DNA of 64,000 nt from Ligustrum vulgare (lineage: Eukaryota; Streptophyta; Magnoliopsida; Lamiales; Oleaceae), in assembly GCA_963555705.1 (NCBI GenBank), contig OY743169.1, positions 9,796,014 through 9,860,013 on the forward strand, written 5' to 3'. Below, piece after piece: positions 56,201-64,000 of this stretch (positions within the stretch are counted from its first letter, which is position 1; the number at the start of each line of letters is the position of its first letter). Under the pieces are notes generated by a model that was not told the DNA's origin, did no database searches, and saw nothing but the letters and a program-made list of their open reading frames with translations. The position numbers were made by a program, and so were the translations under genes.

Positions 56201-59200
56201 AATTTCCTTTCTGATGAATTTCTCTTCTTTCCTTCTTCCTTAAAGCAAACCAACAATTAGATCCCTATAATAGGTAATCTGTTCACGTCCCTGGTCGATG
56301 CAGTTGAAGTAGTAGCAATGTACCATAGCTTGCAAGTTAAAGTTGATACCGACATCTCTCTCTCTCCTATTTTAAAAGAGTGTATAAATTACTTTGAAAT
56401 GTAAGCTGTGGAGAAGTATAGTCCTTGCTAAGTGGCTTGTAGGAGTAGGATGTTGGTTTACAGAAACTAACTTTGGTATCTTATGTACTTAATGGCTATC
56501 CTCATCTTTGGACCACCAAAGATGATTCTTTATGTCCTTGCAAGGGTCTCTTTTAGTTTTTCTGCTAAAATCTATGACCTTTTTTTCTTCTTATTGATTC
56601 AATGCTTCTGTTGCAGCTTCGTCGGAAATCGTGAATTGTGTGGCCAGCAAACCCGAGAATGCAAGAAGAATGGGGGTGATTCTACAGCATCTTCCCAGCC
56701 TACTGGTTCTGGTAAACTGTTTATTTTGCATGGGAGATTGTTCATTGACTCTGTTTTATTTTCCAGTGGCTTATTATGTCAAACGTATTTTATGAGCTTT
56801 TGGAGCTTTTATTTGGCGATGGAGTAAACAACTTACCTGGAAAGTGGCTCCTCTTAGCGTATTTTATCAAACACCCATTCTTCAGTGTGCTACTCTCAAG
56901 GCAAATTAACCTGAATGTAATCCAATATAATGCATATTATTGGATGAACATCCCTTCAACTTCACATTTCTAGGCAAGGTCCTTATCATCTTCATAATTG
57001 ATTAGAATATATATAAGTGGTTATGTCTCATACTGAGATTTAGAATTGCCTTTGTATTTTGTAATTTCCTTTTTCATTTTATTTTTAAAACTCTGGACTT
57101 CCTTTCAAAATGAGCTGCATCAATCCATTGCGTATGTCATACCATGACTCATTGATAGATCAAATTTGATCTACTCTTTTTTATGAGTATTCAATCAAAA
57201 TTGTCTTATAGGAGATAAAGGAGATGAATCCGACCGCACATGATGATACAAACGTTGGACAGCCAAGCAAAACAGAGAAAAAAACACAACTACAAATTTA
57301 CAACAGTAGCATAGATGATTATCATCCACATCAGATGCTCAATACTTTAGAAATCTTTTTCAGTCATCATTCCTTTCCTTCCATGAGGTCTATATAGCTA
57401 AGAGTTTCTGCCTTCCATAAAAAATATTAGAGTTTTGAAGCCAAAAAAAAATGATTCCTATTGAAGCCAGAAATTTAATATTTTGCATTTTTTTTTGTTG
57501 AGTCTGATTATTCATCAAAAATATAATTTTATAACATCGTAGCGTAGAAGAGAAATCGCGTAGCGGAGTAAATGATGTGAGAGCAAACTATGTTTTGATT
57601 GTTATCAGCTACAAGTCATTGTTGGATTCCTTGTGTCAGATAATTCTTGTGAATGAAGCCTTCTGCAGGAGTAGGATCACGGATCCTTGAAATGGTCATG
57701 AACCTTATCACTGCTGTAACTTTTCATGGTTTTACAGCATTAAAGGAGTATATAATTATGTTAGAGCTTAAGTGACTTAGTTGCTGTATTGGACCACAAA
57801 AGAAGCCTTTTTTCTTTTGATATTTCTGTTGCATGACTTCGAGGCTTGCCTGATGATGACTTTGGCTCATTAACAACAAAGATGTATTTTAAGAATCAAT
57901 GTTTCTGTATAATTTCAATTTCCACTAAGAAGTTGCAACTCTTACTATCTGTGTCGGTAGTTTATATTACTAACTGCTGCATAGATATTCCTAGTTAGTA
58001 GAACTTAATTTGTTTTCCTCTTATTATGTGATGTTTTCAGCTCAAAGCCAAGCCAAGAAGAAATATTCAGGTCGCCTTCTTATAAGTGCACTTGCCACTG
58101 TGGGTGCATTGCTTCTGGTGGCTCTTATGTGTTTCTGGGGCTGTTATCTGTATAAGAGGCTTGGTAAAAATGATGGCAAAGTCCTTGGGGTGGACGTCAC
58201 TGGGGGTACTTATCTAATAACTATACATGAGCAGTTACATTTAGGGTTCTTTCTGAGTTGGTCCAGACTATTTTTTTATCGTTTCTCGAAAGAATCCAAC
58301 CTTTCTCATTTTTTATTTCTCCAGGAGCATCAATTGTGATGTTTCATGGAGACTTGCCGTACTCTTCCAAGGACATCATTAAGAAACTTGAGACTTTGAC
58401 AGAGGAACACATAATTGGTGCTGGGGGCTTTGGAACTGTCTACAAGCTTGCCATGGATGACGGCAATGTATTTGCCTTAAAAAGGATTATGAAGGTAAAC
58501 AAGGACTTTGATCGTTGTTTTGAGAGGGAGCTTGAAATTCTTGGAAGCATAAAACATAGATACCTGGTAAATCTGCGAGGATATTGCAATTCCCCAACAT
58601 CAAAACTTCTAATATATGATTTCTTATCTGGAGGCAGCCTTGATGAAGCTCTTCATGGTAAGATAAGAGTCTCCTCCTTTTAATTTAAGTTTTCTTAAAA
58701 GTTTCTTTGTATACAAGTATTATAGATTGCTTCTCCTTGAAACTATTCTTGCCATTTTTAGGGTTGCTTGCACAATTTGCTGGTTACAAGCAACTCATAT
58801 TTTCCCATTTTACTCGTATATTTACTTATAAAATTCCCACGTTTCTCTAATACAATATAGGTTCCATCTTTCATACGGAGAGAGCCGAGCAGCTAGATTG
58901 GGATGCCCGTATTAATATTATAGTGGGAGCTGCAAAAGGGCTTGCCTATTTGCATCATGATTGTTCCCCTCGAATTATCCATCGCGATATCAAGTCGAGC
59001 AATATTTTACTTGATGGAAATTTTGATGCTCGAGTGTCTGATTTTGGACTGGCTAAATTATTGGAGGATGAGGAATCTCATATCACGACGATTGTAGCTG
59101 GCACATTTGGATATCTGGCTCCTGGTAAGGATAATGAGTAATGTATACTTGAATCTGTCTCTCTTTTGTCACGTGGCTGTTGGAGTTTCTTCATTTCATT

Positions 59201-60483
59201 TCATTTAATTACAAGAACTCGAACTTTTCCCCCTAATTTCTTGACCATTAAATTTCTTTTATAGAGTATATGCAGAGTGGTAGAGCTACTGCAAAGACTG
59301 ATGTCTATAGTTTTGGCGTTCTGGTTCTCGAGATAGTGAGTGGGAAACGGCCTACTGATGCATCCTTCATTGAGAAGGGACTAAACATTGTTGGATGGGT
59401 ACTCCTTTCCCACTTTCTTTACTGCAATCATTTATTAGTAGCTAATTATAAATATTTACTTATGTACTCGTGCTTAATTAATCTAGTTACACATGCCATT
59501 TCTAAAATTAGACTGTCCAATCTGGTATACTTCTTGTCAACTCGTCTGAATGGGTATTACCTGCCGTCCTCTAGGTTATTATGTCCTTGTGACCGTATGT
59601 CGATTTCCCCTTTTTTGCACTTTCAGCCGAATACGTAACACTAATTTATTTCAGTTCCACATTGCTGCTGTCCAAATGTTTGTGGCAAAAAGTTCAATGC
59701 AACTCTGTTATAATGTGGCATTATTTAATTTCATCTTTATAGCATCTCCAATGTACTATGTGGATTGGGAGAAAATATGTGACACATCAACAAATAAACG
59801 TAGTGTGTTAAAAAAATACATTTCCAATGCACAATGTGGAGCACAATGTTAAGCTGACGCGACCTCAAAAAAATAGACAATGTAAAGTGTTGGCGTCTAC
59901 ATCTAGATGTTTCATGAGACTCGACGACTCGTCATTTTTTTAAAAATTTTACAATTATTTTAAGAATGAGTTATTAATTTTAAATTTCAAAAAAAAAAGG
60001 GTTATATAATCGACATTATTTAATTTAAGTATGGAAGGAACCATTTGAGAGTAAATTTTAGACTTCTCCGTTTATTTATCCACACAATCTAGTCAATTTC
60101 ATAGCCATGTCTGCTCCAATTCATGTAGTGCATTGGAGATGTTCTAATGCTACACATGTGGTGGGCTAAAATTTTATTTAGCACGAATGCTCGACTCTCG
60201 TATGATCAGTTGCAGATTTTATCCTCACACGTATGAATCACTGTTTTACTTTTCATTTTTGCAGTTGAATTATTTAGTTTCAGAGGACAGACAACGAGAA
60301 ATAGTCGATCCAAACTGTGTAGCAGTTGTGACAGGGAGCCTCGATGCCCTGCTTTCAATTGCCATCCAATGTGTTTCTTCAGGTCCCGAGGATAGGCCAA
60401 CCATGCACAGGGTGGTTCAAATACTTGAATCTGAGGTCATGACCCCATGCCCGAGTGACTTCTACGATTCCAACTCTGATTAA
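46407..60483 (+). CDS. FEI1/FEI2: FEI1/FEI2-type leucine-rich repeat receptor-like kinase, 13 exons, 600 aa
   Basis: This is a plasma-membrane receptor kinase. In Arabidopsis, FEI1 and FEI2 act with SOS5 in cell-wall (cellulose) synthesis and root expansion. Exons: 46407-46503, 47197-47332, 48247-48318, 48403-48474, 49117-49188, 50028-50099, 50190-50261, 56617-56711, 58041-58205, 58325-58657, 58861-59124, 59265-59398, 60265-60483. All junctions are GT-AG and the frame stays open throughout. The protein has a signal peptide (1 to about 28), an LRR N-terminal cap ([11 protein letters not shown]), five LRRs, a membrane span (about 242-267) and a kinase with [10 protein letters not shown] (316-325), K337, HRD (436-438) and DFG (456-458). 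The C-terminus [10 protein letters not shown] is typical of FEI proteins. Exon 11 adds a few residues (GSIFHTER) not usual in the family. FEI1 and FEI2 cannot be told apart here. Intron 7 holds a copia element. Confidence 0.95.
46712..46875. mobile_element. Family A MITE copy 4, in FEI intron 1
   Basis: It starts GCCCCTGTTTGATGGGGATT and ends with ATTTTAATTTCCACC and CAGGGGGC. Its inside is close to the copies at 27690 and 22361. Confidence 0.7.
47401..47563. mobile_element. Family C MITE copy 2, in FEI intron 2
   Basis: The ends GCCTCTGTTCGGC and GCCGAATAGAGCC are inverted repeats with two mismatches, flanked by TTA at 47398-47400 and 47564-47566. Confidence 0.8.
50915..50926 (-). other. 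Polypurine tract of the copia element
   Basis: The minus strand reads TTGAGGGGGAG directly before the 3' LTR. Confidence 0.85.
50922..55187 (-). CDS. Ty1/copia Gag-Pol polyprotein, intact, 1421 aa
   Basis: This polyprotein makes the particle, protease, integrase and reverse transcriptase of the element. Domain order is copia-type, with integrase before RT. Gag spans about 15-215; a CCHC knuckle has C244, C247, H252 and C257; the protease has IDSGTTDHF (D322). The GAG-pre-integrase HHCC motif (WHCRLGHPS ... CEQCIFAK) is near 450-490. The integrase core has [16 protein letters not shown] and the Glu of AERKNR. The RT has [24 protein letters not shown] and catalytic YVDD (1104-1107). RNase H has [18 protein letters not shown] and [10 protein letters not shown] see no stop, frameshift or missing catalytic residue. 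The start at 55187 (MAGNKIMTS) follows a leader of about 520 nt. Confidence 0.95.
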   Translation of the reverse strand: MAGNKIMTSLIHETSSPIHIKLDGKNYRVWSKLLEMHIAGRRKSDHIFGEKIAPGTSDSDYGEWVADDAIVKSWLINSMIDNLVAHFVQCDTAKDVWDAVNRSYIDVSDSSQIYELVRRSFQLSQGGRPLVTYYTEMNSILLELDYRRPNTMKCAVDIEELRKRCAEDRIYMFLAGLDYNLDQVRSRILAATPLPTLEEVFSMVRREEQRQLTMETENHSETSALAARGFNPRPRGPNQSVDICSFCHFKGHTVDKCFKKNGYPDWHARKQGERKDWRSSQTTHAPTASHTSTASHVARLSPGEGTFGLASTSAVSDSWVIDSGTTDHFTCNLSTLDSLSTSHVQSVQVANGTPVQITGAGNVFFSPTLSLSSVLLAPTFSTNLLSISQITKTLDCSVTFSSSHCVFQDNRTKTTIGTGRERGGLYFLEGTRKLQTGAGLQAVSRSSLRDKILLWHCRLGHPSFSYLEHLFPNMFQNIPSSSMRCEQCIFAKNHRVTFKISFNRSHVPFTCVHTDVWGPFSTPSTSGQKYFISFIDDCTRVCWIYLLKSKGDVVHVIPQFSKMVETQFHTQVKTFRSDNGREFMNQTLTTFFATHGILHQTTCAYTPQQNGIAERKNRHILEVARVLCFTMRVPKRFWADAVTTAVFLINRMPSRIIDFQTPLRMLSKFHSIPSALNICPKVFGCVYYVHVHSHLRDKLDPRALKCVFLGYSSSQKGYKCFYPPTGKYYISMDVEFCESESFFSDDVSLVPLQGEICSKEEEQMWLEEKKVWISGGKGELEVESDRSPKLFQKCYTRRNLDTTCTPSTIDTEDSPPIDTTVPSNSSTIENEVHTSPHTPSNFVPISNPNHASLDNVDTPARRRSLRNRNPPDRLGFSTCSTHTMFPISDYVSYHRLSKTNLAFALQISSVSIPNNFQEAVDQPKWKSAMVEEMDALQRNSTWEMISLPPGKKTVGCKWVYSLKYKPDGTVDRYKARLVAKGYTQTYGIDYQETFAPVAKMNTVRVIISLAVNLDWTLRQFDVKNAFLHGDLTEEVYMDPPKGFTPPGGKVCKLKKALYGLKQSPRAWFGRLSYSMKKYGFKQTLADHTLFYKRDGQDITLLIVYVDDMIVTGSDPSEVEKLQAHLTREFEMKDLGTLKYFLGIEVSRSRQGLVLSQRKYALDLLAETGMSACTPVDTPIEVNHGLSIYPDQVPTNKERYQRLVGKLIYLTHTRPDLSYAVSVVSQFMHKPSEQHMSAINRILAYLKSSPGKGILYSKGDHLDIVSYTDSDFAGSRLDRKSTSGYVSFVGGNLVTWRSKKQNVVSLSSAEAEYRALHHATTELTWLKILLTELGFGPSKPMLLFCNNTAAIEIANNPVQHDRTKHVELDRNYIKDNLDSKNIEIPYIKSASQLADIMTHGVASNSFYTSISKLDMCDIYAPT
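55188..55704 (-). other. Leader of the copia element with GC-rich repeats
   Basis: The leader lies between PBS and gag. Its outer part (55515-55690) is strikingly GC-rich, unlike its surroundings, and has short repeats: cgtcggcgcgcacgg twice, ccgcggttggtcg twice, and ctagggtttggcgcagct twice. It may fold strongly. Confidence 0.75.
55705..55718 (-). other. Primer-binding site of the copia element
   Basis: The minus strand reads TGGTATCAGAGACT next to the 5' LTR (right side), matching tRNA-iMet. Confidence 0.9.
55879..56061. mobile_element. MITE split by the copia element
   Basis: The stretch starts CCCTGTTCGAGCCCC and ends GAGGCTCAAACAGGGGG, an imperfect inverted repeat. Its first five bases are the copia TSD, so the copia element landed inside the MITE end; the other copy of those five bases is at 50750-50754. 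Confidence 0.7.
56062..58040. other. FEI intron sequence around exon 8
   Basis: Apart from exon 8 (56617-56711), this is intron sequence with no further gene or clear repeat. The open frames 56483-56827 and 56776-56973 run through the exon or the intron and are not separate genes. Confidence 0.6.
58041..60483 (+). CDS. FEI1/FEI2: FEI-type kinase, membrane and kinase exons 9-13
   Basis: Exon 9 (165 nt) encodes a basic outer juxtamembrane KKKYSGR and the membrane helix [20 protein letters not shown]. Exons 10-13 encode the kinase: Gly loop and ATP Lys in exon 10; HRDIKSSN and DFG in exon 11, which ends at [22 protein letters not shown] in exon 12; and the C-lobe end with RPTMHRVVQ in exon 13. 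Introns 9 to 11 and 12 start in phases 1, 1, 1 and 0. All residues needed for phosphotransfer are present, so the domain is predicted to be active; an HRD with a following Lys is the standard RD-type kinase. Intron 12 holds a MITE. Confidence 0.95.
59739..60144. mobile_element. MITE, about 400 bp, in FEI intron 12
   Basis: The left end AGCATCTCCAATGTACTATG and the inverted right end AGAACATCTCCAATGCACTA form an imperfect inverted repeat. It has no coding capacity. Confidence 0.7.
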
Positions 60484-61210
60484 GGCTTTTTTTTTTCATC
60501 AAATAGTGAAGCTCCATAGTTGCTAGTAGGCAAAATGCAGAAGCAACACAAGCAAGGAGGGGACTCAGAATCTGCATTAATTTGTTTCGAACAATATTTA
60601 TTCGTTCCGAACAATATTTATTCGTTCTTTCTGCAAATCTTGACAGAATAGGCCCGTGTTGCTTCGATTATTCTCCTCTAAATTAGAGCAAGTGGCTTGC
60701 CCTCAACAGGAATCAAGGGTTGCTTTGTCCCAAGTGTCCTTATCAGGTTCATCTTCTCCAAATAATTTTACCTTCTGCTATTGTTCTCTCTTGTACTTAA
60801 TCTTCTCTCATTGAAATTCCTCTAAATCATTTGTACATGAAATGGTAAAACTAATTGTGCCATCATACTCGAAGAATCCTTGTGATTGATTCCATTTTGT
60901 ATAATATTTCGATAGCAATAATTTTCCCCCCATTGTTTACTGCAAACTTTCATTCTCCCAAGCGAACATTCACGAAATGGTAAAACTCCGGCAAAGCAAT
61001 GGGGTGAAATGGATTGCGAAACGCTCTCTTACTTGGGATCTTCCAAGTAAATTTCATGGAGGGCTGCGGTGCAAGGGGGTAATGGAGGTGGTAGCAATTT
61101 GTTGAAATGGAATTTGAAATGAAGTAGGCAAATACAAGGTGGATAAAACAAATAGAAGATGAAAAAATGGTGCGTTCCACTTTAATAGTATCATGTCTTC
61201 TATATCTATT
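60484..61210. other. 3' flank of the FEI-type kinase
   Basis: The first 300-400 bases are the likely 3'UTR. A short tandem duplication (ttcgttccgaacaatattta) lies at 60582-60626. No other gene is seen. Confidence 0.5.
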
Positions 61211-61212
61211 TA

Positions 61213-61378
61213 GCTCTTGTTTGGGCTCTATGATTTAAAAATTTACTTTTAATCATACATTTTCAATAAAATGTTTTATACGTAAATCAATTTTTTTCCT
61301 ACTATTGAATTACGTATTTTCCAAAAATTCATTATTACGAAACTTATTTTCAACAAAAACAATGAGCTCAAACTGTAG
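61213..61378. mobile_element. Degenerate MITE
   Basis: The left end GCTCTTGTTTGGGCTC and the inverted right end TACAGTTTGAGCTC pair partly. The internal AATCATACATTTTC and ACTTATTTTCAACAAAAAC resemble other Tourist-like elements here. Confidence 0.4.
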
Positions 61379-61385
61379 TTCATTA

Positions 61386-61388
61386 TAA

Positions 61389-61428
<40 letters not shown>

Positions 61429-61430
61429 TT
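61386..61430. repeat. (ATT)n microsatellite
   Basis: About 14 units of ATT/TTA occur in a row. Confidence 0.95.
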
Positions 61431-61726
61431 ATAATGTGGTTAGAACTTATCCGTTAAGGAATTTCATTACGTTAGATAAACTAAAAAGTGATACGATTCA
61501 ACCTCAAATCCATTTAAATGTATCGGATAACAACTAGGATCGAGAATTGATGCGTATTCAAATAGTAGGACCAAAAAAATACTAAAAAATAATAAAAATG
61601 TTATAAATAATATATTATTTAAATGACCAATTATCATTGTATTCCTGTAAATTTTATATATTACGATTGTGTCATCCCTATAAACTTGTTGAATACACAT
61701 TAATGAGAATATGAATTCTCTCACAT

Positions 61727-61749
61727 TTCTCTCTCTCTCTCTCTCTCTT
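61727..61749. repeat. (CT)n microsatellite, short
   Basis: About 11 CT units occur in a row. Confidence 0.9.
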
Positions 61750-63391
61750 TATTTCTCTATTATTATGATAGTTTTACAACAAAAAATGGAAATTGTGAGG
61801 TTTCAGCTGTTGATTTTGTATTTAATGCACAAGGGATATCTTCCATTCCACCCGCATATTCCACGTGTTCGATTTCTTCTCCCACCAATAAAATATCGAT
61901 ACATCATTCTAATTTTGAACTGTCAAAATTTCTGAGGTATTGACATTTTACAACAAAAATGAGATAGCAAGTTTGGGCTACTCTATTTTAAACTTTATAA
62001 TAAAATCTCAGATTTTATCTCTACATTAATAGCATTAAATGAAAAAGATATTTTGTGACAATTTATTCCTGTATATAAAGGCCTTTAGCATGACCATAAG
62101 GAACACCCGTGGTATCTCAAAAACACTACAATTTGGTCATGTTCATGGCATCTCATCTCATCAATATCTTCTTGTTGTGATGGCATTTTGTTGATCCATT
62201 TGTAGGAAGTTTTAACGTTCTAGGCATGAACTAAACAAAAAAATGTGTAGATACTACGATTTTAGTTTTTTTTCGAACCACTTGAATCTCTCAAATGAAT
62301 TGACAATTGGGGTTTTTAAGTTCGATCTTACCTGAATCACCCCCATCCTTTTTCCTATAGGGTTGTGAGATTCATCGGTTCCATTTTTATATTATTGTTT
62401 GTCAAACTCTGGTCAATTATTGAACGTGTTAGTAGCTATTATAGGCGAATCAATCAAAGTCAGTGCAACTATTTATTAAACTAACTCAGCTTATAAAAAA
62501 TAAAAACTGGTAGGGAGTAGCAATTTATTTATTAAAAATTTCAGATGAAAAAAATTAAGGAAATTATGTAAATTCATTTTCCTTAGTAAATCACTAAATT
62601 GTATTTAAATGAAAAAAAGGTGTAGTTCACACCTGCTCTAGGCCATTAATTAAGGAGGTAAATCGCAGGTTATACCTCTCAGAGCCAGGGTGGAGGTATG
62701 GTAAGTCATAACTCCCACTTGACACATGACACAAATCCATTATTTTAGTATTTAAATGAGTTTATACAAAAGAAAGTCAAAGCCTGTCACATTTTATTTC
62801 TTCTTTTAGTCCTTGTAGAATTTGATTGTGCAACTTCTTGCCTATTAGAATCTCAAATTACTTTGACTTTCTCAAATTCTCAACCAACTAATTGCTAAAT
62901 CATGTTAAAGAGATGCTACATAGTTATGAATCCACATGCCAAGTTAAAAAAATACCACAAATAAACATTAATTTGCATCTTAACAATATCTTTTGTTGAG
63001 CATTTTGTTGATGATAGTGCCATGAACAACAAGTCATTCGTAGGAAGTTTTAAGGTGAGAAATATGAACGAATTGCTAAAATGTTCCAATCTAATCATTC
63101 GTGACATCCTTTCACTCTATAGTTAATCACGTTTTCTTATTTTCATTGTCTCCTCAAATCCTTCACATGGATTGAAAGTTTGTATTAGTTTCAAACACCA
63201 ATTTCATTTAGTTTTCATGTGCATTAAGTGATTATATGTCGTGAATTCCACCACTTTGTAGGAGTTTTTACTTTTTAGTGTGTGCATTGAACATTATCGA
63301 ACTTGACATAGTTATATTGACATAAAATATCTTTTGCGGTTAATAGGTTGTTGCTCTTGAAATTGATCTATAAAAAAGCACAAGTCTAAGT
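61750..63391. other. Intergenic stretch, no gene seen
   Basis: AT-rich sequence without gene-like frames or clear inverted-repeat elements. A somewhat more GC-rich patch at 62625-62720 was not identified. Confidence 0.45.
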
Positions 63392-63405
63392 TGAACTAAG
63401 ATTTT

Positions 63406-63519
63406 GAAACCAAGGGCAACATCACAGTGGTTAAGGGTGCCCCTTACTAGGCTGAAGACCCGAGTTCGAGTCCCCACTATTCTCTCTCCTATGTTCCCCT
63501 ATTTGTAATAAAAAATTTC
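63406..63519 (+). mobile_element. tRNA-derived SINE, about 114 bp
   Basis: An RNA polymerase III A-box-like CACAGTGGTTAAGG (63424-63437) and a B-box GAGTTCGAGTC (63462-63472) lie about 30 bases apart, as in tRNA-derived SINEs. The 3' part is a pyrimidine-rich tail ending TTGTAATAAAAAA. Near-perfect flanks tgaactaagatttt (63392-63405) and tgaactaatatttt (63520-63533) look like the TSD, with one mismatch. It is not a tRNA gene, because the acceptor stem and anticodon loop are not intact. Confidence 0.75.
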
Positions 63520-63557
63520 TGAACTAATATTTTTAGTGATGACCCACCAACACTCAA

Positions 63558-63583
63558 ATATATATATATATATATATATATAT
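63558..63583. repeat. (TA)n microsatellite
   Basis: About 13 TA units occur in a row. Confidence 0.95.
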
Positions 63584-63599
63584 CAACATGAATATATAA

Positions 63600-64000
63600 C
63601 TAGTATTTAACACGTGCGGTGCACGTGATATTATAAGGATATTTTGATATTTCATATTCAAGTACATATGCTTTTGAAATTGAATGAAACGTCCAAATTT
63701 CCTTGCACGTTTAAAAAAGGTGAAAAATATTCAATTAAACAATCTTAATACCATACTCAAATTCCTTAAACAATATTCAAATTTCTATTAAGTATCTAAT
63801 ACCCTTTTCAGTAATACTTTCATCTTTTTTCTTCTCACTATTGTTGACTTGTTCTATTTTTTAATCTCCTGGAGTATATTCTTAGGCAACATTATCTGAA
63901 GAAACTGAAGTTGAGAAGAATTGTTTCTTTTATGTGTGTATATAGTGCATGATCAACTTATTGTTACGGTAGAAAAGGAATTATAAACATTATTTGACAA
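63600..64000 (-). mobile_element. Helitron 3' terminus, minus strand, element runs off the right edge
   Basis: Reading the minus strand, CACGTGC-ACC-GCACGTG is a perfect 7-bp hairpin with a 3-nt loop (63611-63627), followed by TTAAATA and CTAG (63600-63603). This is the same layout as the Helitron end at 32818-32845: 7-bp stem, 3-nt loop, 7 bases, CTAG. The element body lies to the right; no Rep/helicase ORF is seen in the 400 bases present. Confidence 0.7.

Noticed and set aside
63411..63475. Functional tRNA gene
   Set aside because: A- and B-box-like motifs are present, but the acceptor stem and anticodon arm do not form and a SINE tail with TSD follows.

Overview
This window is plant nuclear DNA, most likely from a eudicot. 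It is AT-rich and intron-rich. It carries two recognisable plant genes, a trihelix transcription factor and a FEI1/FEI2-type LRR receptor kinase, inside dense, nested plant transposons: Ty3/gypsy chromoviruses, Tat/Athila-like LTRs, Ty1/copia, an L1-clade LINE, hAT and Tourist-like MITEs, Helitron ends and a tRNA-derived SINE. I cannot name the species.

Layout. 1-3146 is the 5' part of a minus-strand chromovirus (CRM-like): LTR, primer-binding site (PBS), leader, gag and protease, running off the left edge. It sits in the gag of an older minus-strand Tat/Athila-like element (gag fragment 3147-3349, PBS near 6350, LTR 6365-8012). The leader of that element is also split by a 2.9-kb solo LTR (3355-6240, target site duplication (TSD) caaga). 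8092-17564 is a decayed plus-strand Tekay/Del-like chromovirus with a truncated 5' LTR; its 3' LTR hosts a 610-bp hAT element. 17565-22737 is a mosaic of diverged LTR pieces. 22738-26139 holds MITEs and no gene.

Genes. A two-exon trihelix factor lies at 26140-29200. A short two-exon gene of unknown function lies at 31003-31414, between short direct repeats. A 13-exon FEI-type receptor kinase (600 aa, coding 46407-60483) reads through without any frame break. A promoter-like and leader-exon-like stretch at 33270-33526 may be its real 5' end. If so, its 5'UTR intron has grown to about 12.8 kb by gaining a solo LTR (35555-36814) and a full-length LINE (36917-44012).

Young elements. The LINE has both ORFs open, a perfect 16-bp TSD, three 166-bp 5' monomers, an ATGA overlap between ORF1 and ORF2, and a nested hairpin in the 3'UTR. 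The copia element (50755-55878) lies antisense in intron 7 of the receptor kinase. It has an uninterrupted 1421-codon polyprotein, 160-bp LTRs differing at one base, and a perfect 5-bp TSD. Both are candidates for recent and possibly continuing transposition next to a conserved cell-wall signalling gene. The right end (60484-64000) holds MITEs, microsatellites, a SINE and the 3' terminus of a minus-strand Helitron that runs off the window.
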